A DNA stretch of 64,000 nucleotides from Streptomyces sp. GS7 (GTDB lineage Bacteria > Actinomycetota > Actinomycetes > Streptomycetales > Streptomycetaceae), in the NCBI RefSeq assembly GCF_009834125.1, contig NZ_CP047146.1, positions 4,891,501-4,955,500 of the forward strand, written 5' to 3'. This document shows positions 60,153-64,000 of the stretch, piece after piece. The notes under the pieces are model-generated. The model did not search any database, was not told the DNA's origin, and saw only the letters and a list, made by a program, of their open reading frames with translations. A program made the translations under genes and the position numbers. The first letter of the stretch is position 1, and each line of letters begins with the position of its first letter.

Positions 60153-60736
60153 CAGTAGCATTCCGCCCGGCCGGGCTTGACGGTGACGTCCAGATCGTGC
60201 ACCCGGAAGCTGCCCACCGTGGCGAGCGAGGAGGTGAACCGGGTCCGGGACACGGCCGTATGCCCGGCCCGGACACCGATGCCGCCCTTCGGCAGAAGCC
60301 CCACGCGCAGGCCGGTGAAGGTGGCGTCGGTGCCGTTGACGTGATCGGTGTCGACCATCAGCCCCGTCGCCTGGACGGGGGCGGTGCGTCCCGCAGCTCC
60401 CCGCAGGGTGAAGGGGCCGAACGGCGTGGGCACCAGCAGGCTGGCGCACAGCCCCCGGACCGACGCCCGTTCCGTGCTCACCACCGCCACCGGGTGATGG
60501 GTCCCGTCCTGCTCCACCACGGAATCGGTCACCTCCGTGACCCCGTCGCCGTCCAGTTGCTCGCCGGACACCTTGAAGGCACCGCCCGACCCCGCCACGG
60601 ACACCGCCAACACCCCGTGAGCCATGCACAGCAGCAACCCGCCCGCACCGGCCAGCGCTATGACCGAGGCCGCGGCCAGCCGCCGCCGGTTGAGCCGGTG
60701 GTCCGCCCTTCCCACACTGCGCGCATCTTCCACCAC
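60152..60736 (-). CDS. DUF6230 protein, single N-terminal anchor
   Basis: A 194-residue protein from GTG 60736. A basic lead (NRRRLAAASVIALAGAGGLLLC) forms one membrane anchor; the outer part of about 155 residues is beta-rich (FKVSGEQLDGDGVTEVTDSVVEQDG...VAVVSTERASVRGLCASLLVPTPFGPFTLRG, then ending SFRVHDLDVTVKPGRAECY). The family occurs with DUF6114 in Streptomyces and has no known function. First gene of the operon; its stop overlaps the DUF6114 start. Confidence 0.77.
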   Translation of the reverse strand: MVEDARSVGRADHRLNRRRLAAASVIALAGAGGLLLCMAHGVLAVSVAGSGGAFKVSGEQLDGDGVTEVTDSVVEQDGTHHPVAVVSTERASVRGLCASLLVPTPFGPFTLRGAAGRTAPVQATGLMVDTDHVNGTDATFTGLRVGLLPKGGIGVRAGHTAVSRTRFTSSLATVGSFRVHDLDVTVKPGRAECY

Positions 60737-61093
60737 AGCCTCATTGAACTACCGAAGGCAGCCCCGGTTGCCCCTGGCAGCCCGGCGCGTGGAGGCCCAC
60801 GCGGGCTGCTCGGAGCGCACAGGGGCGCGCGAAGTGCGTGAAGCCTGGCCAAGGTTTCTCCGCACCGTACCGAAGGCAGTGCCGCACCGGCGGATTCCGC
60901 GAACAGCGCGGCGATCGGCAGAAGTTGAAGCGTTCGGCATCAGAGAGCGGTCACAGAGCGCTCAGTTGCCCCAAGGACACCGCGACCTTGGCGAAAACTC
61001 TTGACGCACCCTTCACTTAGATGAAGCATTCCCGGGCAACAGAGCGCTCCCTCCGCCTTTATCGTTCAATTCCTGAACTCGGAGAGTCCCCTC
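60737..61093. promoter_or_regulatory. Divergent intergenic region with CTTCA-N6-TGAAG dyad
   Basis: Between the DUF6230 gene and the Tat-exported protein gene. CTTCA-CTTAGA-TGAAG at 61011-61026 is a small dyad just after TTGACG at about 61002, so it could overlay a promoter for the rightward gene. No gene recognised. Confidence 0.4.
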
Positions 61094-62893
61094 ATGCCCA
61101 CACCCCCCACCCAAGCCGCGGCATCCCCCAAAACCCCCACCCCCACCCGCCGCACCCTCCTCGGCGCCATGGCGGCCGCCACCGCGGCACCGGCCGCACT
61201 CGCCCTCGCCTCCACCGCGTCCGCCCTGCCGGGCGCCGCGCAGCCACTGCCGGGCGGCGGCGACCTCGGCCCGAACGTACTGGTCTTCGATCCGTCCACG
61301 CCCGGTATCCAGGCACAACTGGACCAGGTCTTCCGGCAGCAGGAATCCGCGCAGTTCGGCACCGGCCGCTACGCGCTGCTGTTCAAGCCCGGTACCTACA
61401 GCGGGCTCAACGCCCAGCTCGGCTTCTACACGTCCATCGCCGGTCTCGGCCTGTCCCCCGACGACACGACCATCAACGGTGATGTGACCGTCGACGCGGG
61501 CTGGTTCAACGGAAACGCCACACAGAACTTCTGGCGTTCGGCGGAGAACCTGGCGCTCAACCCCGCCAACGGCACCAACCGCTGGGCCGTCGCCCAGGCC
61601 GCCCCCTTCAGACGCATGCACGTCAGGGGCGGACTCACCCTCGCGCCCAGCGGCTACGGCTGGGCCAGCGGCGGCTACATCGCCGACAGCCGCATCGACG
61701 GCACGGTCAGCCCGTACTCCCAGCAGCAGTGGTACACCCGCGACAGCGCGGTGGGCGGCTGGACCAACGGCGTCTGGAACATGGTGTTCTCCGGTGTACA
61801 GGGCGCTCCCCCGCAGGGTTTTCCCAACCCGCCGTACACCACGCTGGCCACCACCGCCGTCTCCCGGGAGAAGCCCTTCCTCTATCTCTCCGGCAGTGAA
61901 TACCGGGTGTTCCTGCCCGAGAAGCGCACCGACGCCAGTGGCCCCACCTGGGGCAGCGGCACACCGCGGGGCACCTCGCTGCCGCTCGGCCAGTTCTACG
62001 TCGCCAAGCCCGGTGTCACGGCGGCCACGCTCAACGCCGCCCTGGCCCAGGGCCTCCACCTGCTCCTCACCCCCGGCATCTACCACCTCGACCGCGCACT
62101 GGAGGTCAACCGCGCCAACACCGTGGTCCTCGGCCTCGGTTACGCCACACTCATCCCTGACAACGGTGTCATCGCCGTGACGGTCGCCGACGTCGACGGG
62201 GTCCGGCTGGCCGGGTTCCTCATCGAGGCCGGCCCGGTCAACTCTCCCGTCCTCCTCCGGATCGGTCCGCAGGGGGCCGCCACCGACCACTCCGCCAACC
62301 CGACCACCGTGCAGGACGTGTTCGTGCGGATAGGCGGCGCGGGCCCCGGCAAGGCCACCACGAGCATCGAGGTCAACAGCCGCCACACGGTCATCGACCA
62401 CACCTGGGTCTGGCGCGCCGACCACGGCAGCGGCGTCGGCTGGGACGTCAACCGTGCCGACTACGGCATCCGCGTCAACGGCGACGACGTCTTCGCGACC
62501 GGCCTGTTCGTCGAGCACTTCAACAAGTACGACGTCCAGTGGTACGGCCAGCGCGGGCGCACCGTCTTCTTCCAGAACGAGAAGGCGTACGACGCCCCCG
62601 ACCAGGCCGCGATCCAGGACGGCACCGTCCGGGGCTACGCCGCCTACAAGGTCGGCGACTCCGTAACGACCCACGAGGCATGGGGGCTTGGCAGCTACTG
62701 CTACTACACCGCCGACCCCGGCATCCGCCAGGACCACGGCTTCGCGGCGCCGGACGCTCCCGGCGTGAGGTTCCACGACCTGCTGGTCGTCTCGCTCGGC
62801 GGCAAGGGCCAGTACGAGCACGTCATCAACGCCACCGGCGCCCCCACTTCAGGCGCGTCCACCACGCCGTCGACTGTCGTCACCTACCCCTGA
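61094..62893 (+). CDS. Tat-exported right-handed beta-helix-like protein
   Basis: A 599-residue protein from ATG 61094 (GGAGAG upstream). Twin-arginine signal TRRTLLGAMAAATAAPAALALA. The mature protein opens with NVLVFDPSTPGIQAQLDQVF and LLFKPGTYSGLNAQLGFYTSIAG, the start of a pectate-lyase/GH55-like parallel beta-helix; later segments (LLLTPGIYHLDRALEVN, VADVDGVRLAGFLIEAGP, EVNSRHTVIDHTWVWRAD) are successive coils. Homologues are often labelled adenylyl cyclase, which the sequence does not support. Probably polysaccharide binding or cleaving; substrate unknown. Confidence 0.8.
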   Translation: MPTPPTQAAASPKTPTPTRRTLLGAMAAATAAPAALALASTASALPGAAQPLPGGGDLGPNVLVFDPSTPGIQAQLDQVFRQQESAQFGTGRYALLFKPGTYSGLNAQLGFYTSIAGLGLSPDDTTINGDVTVDAGWFNGNATQNFWRSAENLALNPANGTNRWAVAQAAPFRRMHVRGGLTLAPSGYGWASGGYIADSRIDGTVSPYSQQQWYTRDSAVGGWTNGVWNMVFSGVQGAPPQGFPNPPYTTLATTAVSREKPFLYLSGSEYRVFLPEKRTDASGPTWGSGTPRGTSLPLGQFYVAKPGVTAATLNAALAQGLHLLLTPGIYHLDRALEVNRANTVVLGLGYATLIPDNGVIAVTVADVDGVRLAGFLIEAGPVNSPVLLRIGPQGAATDHSANPTTVQDVFVRIGGAGPGKATTSIEVNSRHTVIDHTWVWRADHGSGVGWDVNRADYGIRVNGDDVFATGLFVEHFNKYDVQWYGQRGRTVFFQNEKAYDAPDQAAIQDGTVRGYAAYKVGDSVTTHEAWGLGSYCYYTADPGIRQDHGFAAPDAPGVRFHDLLVVSLGGKGQYEHVINATGAPTSGASTTPSTVVTYP

Positions 62894-62924
62894 CCCGAGT
62901 GGGACCGGGCGGCCGGCCGTCGCC

Positions 62925-63902
62925 TCAGCGCCCGGCCGCCCAGCGGGAGTACGGGGTCTTGAACCCGTCCGTGTCCTTCTGGGCGTAGGCGTAGAAGGCA
63001 CGCAGGAAGGCCGCCCGTTCACGGGCCTCGGGCTTGTCGGAGTGCGCTTCCGAGGTCAGGTCCTTGCCGCCGATCAGTGCCTGGCGCCGCAGGATGTCGT
63101 CGAGGGAGACCCGTCGGGCGTTGCGCATCATGTCGTACATCGCCATGAAGGTGGTGGTGCGCCCCACTCCCGCACGGCAGTGGAAGTGCAGCCAGGTGCC
63201 CTGCGGCAGGCTGCGGACGAAGGCGACGAAACGATCCACCTCGTCGTTCTGCGGCCGGTGATGGTCGGGCACGGTGAGCCGGACGTAGCGCCAGCCCGCC
63301 TGCTCGACCACATCGGCCTCGGTGCGGACCGTCTTGGGATCGCGCACCGGGCCGTCGGGTTTCACCGACTTGCCCGGTATCCAGTCGAAGCTCACCGGGC
63401 CGGTCCGCTCCAGCTGCTCCTGTCGGCGTTGTTCGTCGGCCAGTACCCGGCCGTGGCTCAGCCCGATGTTGGCGTCGTCCTTGTCCCCGAACCAGCTGAC
63501 CGGCATCCCGTTGACGTACAGGTGTGATTCCTGGCGCAGGTCCACATCGACCACGGGGCCGTGTCCGGCGGGCAGGTGGTCGTTGACCGTCCGCAGACCG
63601 GCCGTGGAGAAGACACCGCTCCCCGAAGCGTGCAGGGTGGCCAGTCCCTCCAACGACGGGGCCTTGCTGCCCGGCTCGGGCTTGGCCACGGCGCCGGCCA
63701 CACGGAAGTTCTTGGGCAGTGCAGGGGTGTCGGCGATGTCGATGATCTGTCGGACCTGCCGTGGGGCCGTGGAACCGCGGGCCGCCGGGCCGCCGTTCGC
63801 ACAGCCCGCCACGGTCGGCAGTGCGGCGAGCGCGGTCAGCAGGGCCGCCAACGCGCGGGTCCGCAGCCGGCGTTGACGGCAGCGCCGTGGATGTCCTGTC
63901 AT
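62925..63902 (-). CDS. PTP-like phytase-family phosphatase, lipoprotein
   Basis: A 325-residue exported phosphatase. Lipobox VAGC (Cys34) anchors it outside the membrane. The cysteine-phosphatase loop is LHFHCRAGVGRTTT: Cys242 nucleophile, Arg248 transition-state binder. VPDHHRPQNDEVD just before it supplies the general acid (Asp213), as in PTP-like inositol phosphatases and phytases, where HCxAGVGRT follows a DHxxP loop. An N-terminal partial beta-barrel (NFRVAG...GLRTVNDHLPAG, VVDVDLRQESHLYVNG) is also typical. It may dephosphorylate inositol phosphates or phosphopeptides. ATG 63902; the last 98 nt of the window show nothing further. Confidence 0.85.
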   Translation of the reverse strand: MTGHPRRCRQRRLRTRALAALLTALAALPTVAGCANGGPAARGSTAPRQVRQIIDIADTPALPKNFRVAGAVAKPEPGSKAPSLEGLATLHASGSGVFSTAGLRTVNDHLPAGHGPVVDVDLRQESHLYVNGMPVSWFGDKDDANIGLSHGRVLADEQRRQEQLERTGPVSFDWIPGKSVKPDGPVRDPKTVRTEADVVEQAGWRYVRLTVPDHHRPQNDEVDRFVAFVRSLPQGTWLHFHCRAGVGRTTTFMAMYDMMRNARRVSLDDILRRQALIGGKDLTSEAHSDKPEARERAAFLRAFYAYAQKDTDGFKTPYSRWAAGR

Positions 63903-64000
63903 GTGTGTCTCCCCTTCCCCCGGGCCGTCCGGCCGCCGGGCCGGTGGTGAAGACGACCATGGGGGCCGGGAGGTTCGTCCCGGACGGCGATCGGAGCCCG

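Noticed and set aside
61094..62893. Adenylyl cyclase
   Set aside because: Homologues often carry this label, but no nucleotide-cyclase motif is visible; the repeat pattern fits a beta-helix protein.
1..64000. CRISPR arrays, tRNA or rRNA genes, phage att sites, intact IS elements
   Set aside because: No direct-repeat/spacer arrays, cloverleaf-like sequences, rRNA motifs or complete terminal-repeat elements were recognised by reading; a tRNAscan or CRISPR tool run was not possible.

Overview
The window is about 70% G+C, has strong third-position GC, GTG starts, GGAGG-type ribosome binding sites, Tat and lipoprotein signals and many regulator/enzyme pairs. This points to a Streptomyces or close relative. 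Several remnants of transposases and decayed genes suggest accessory chromosome, but position on the chromosome cannot be read from this window.

Region by region. 1-5.3 kb: end of a TPP-dependent enzyme, a CMD-family protein, an MFS remnant, panD, a VTC polyphosphate polymerase-like/DUF4956 pair, a P-loop kinase and a transposase remnant. 5.3-13.6 kb: a secreted protein, an XRE-NB-ARC-TPR regulator preceded by three heptamers at exact 11-bp spacing, a PadR regulator, an AAA ATPase and a Tat-exported beta-propeller/amidohydrolase fusion.

13.6-24.3 kb is the most interesting part: a compact, tightly coupled minus-strand biosynthetic operon. It encodes a PaaK-like adenylate-forming enzyme, an AONS-family alpha-oxoamine synthase, a RimK-like ATP-grasp ligase, an O-methyltransferase, an MFS exporter, a 27-residue peptide with a perfect ribosome binding site, then DpgA, DpgB and DpgC homologues and a phenylglycine-type aminotransferase. 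The last four should make 3,5-dihydroxyphenylglycine (DPG) or its keto acid, the building block of glycopeptide antibiotics, but no NRPS or PKS module is present in the window. The peptide together with an ATP-grasp enzyme recalls pheganomycin logic (a phenylglycine joined to a ribosomal peptide), yet the gene set differs, so the product is probably undescribed.

24.3-42 kb: a long, relatively AT-rich upstream region with repeated motifs, lipoproteins, an AsnC-type remnant, a repetitive secreted protein, a HelR-type RNA polymerase-recycling helicase behind a perfect rifamycin-associated element, a TetR/hydrolase divergon with a palindromic operator, a large secreted BNR-repeat protein, an F420-type LLM oxidoreductase, an isochorismatase-family hydrolase, an IS5-type remnant and a decayed DhbE/EntE-like ligase.

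42-57.5 kb: regulator/effector pairs (PadR-SnoaL, TetR-SDR, TetR-VC0807 membrane protein, AraC next to TetR), most with visible inverted-repeat operators; an HSL-type esterase; an ICMT-like membrane methyltransferase; a ribbon-helix-helix/VOC/methyltransferase operon; a GspS-like ligase with its lipoprotein partner; and a secreted phospholipase D-like protein. 57.5-64 kb: a PAP2-type phosphatase, a cis-prenyltransferase, a coupled DUF6230/DUF6114/secreted protein operon, a Tat-exported beta-helix-like protein and a PTP-like phytase-family lipoprotein. No tRNA, rRNA, CRISPR array or intact insertion sequence was recognised.
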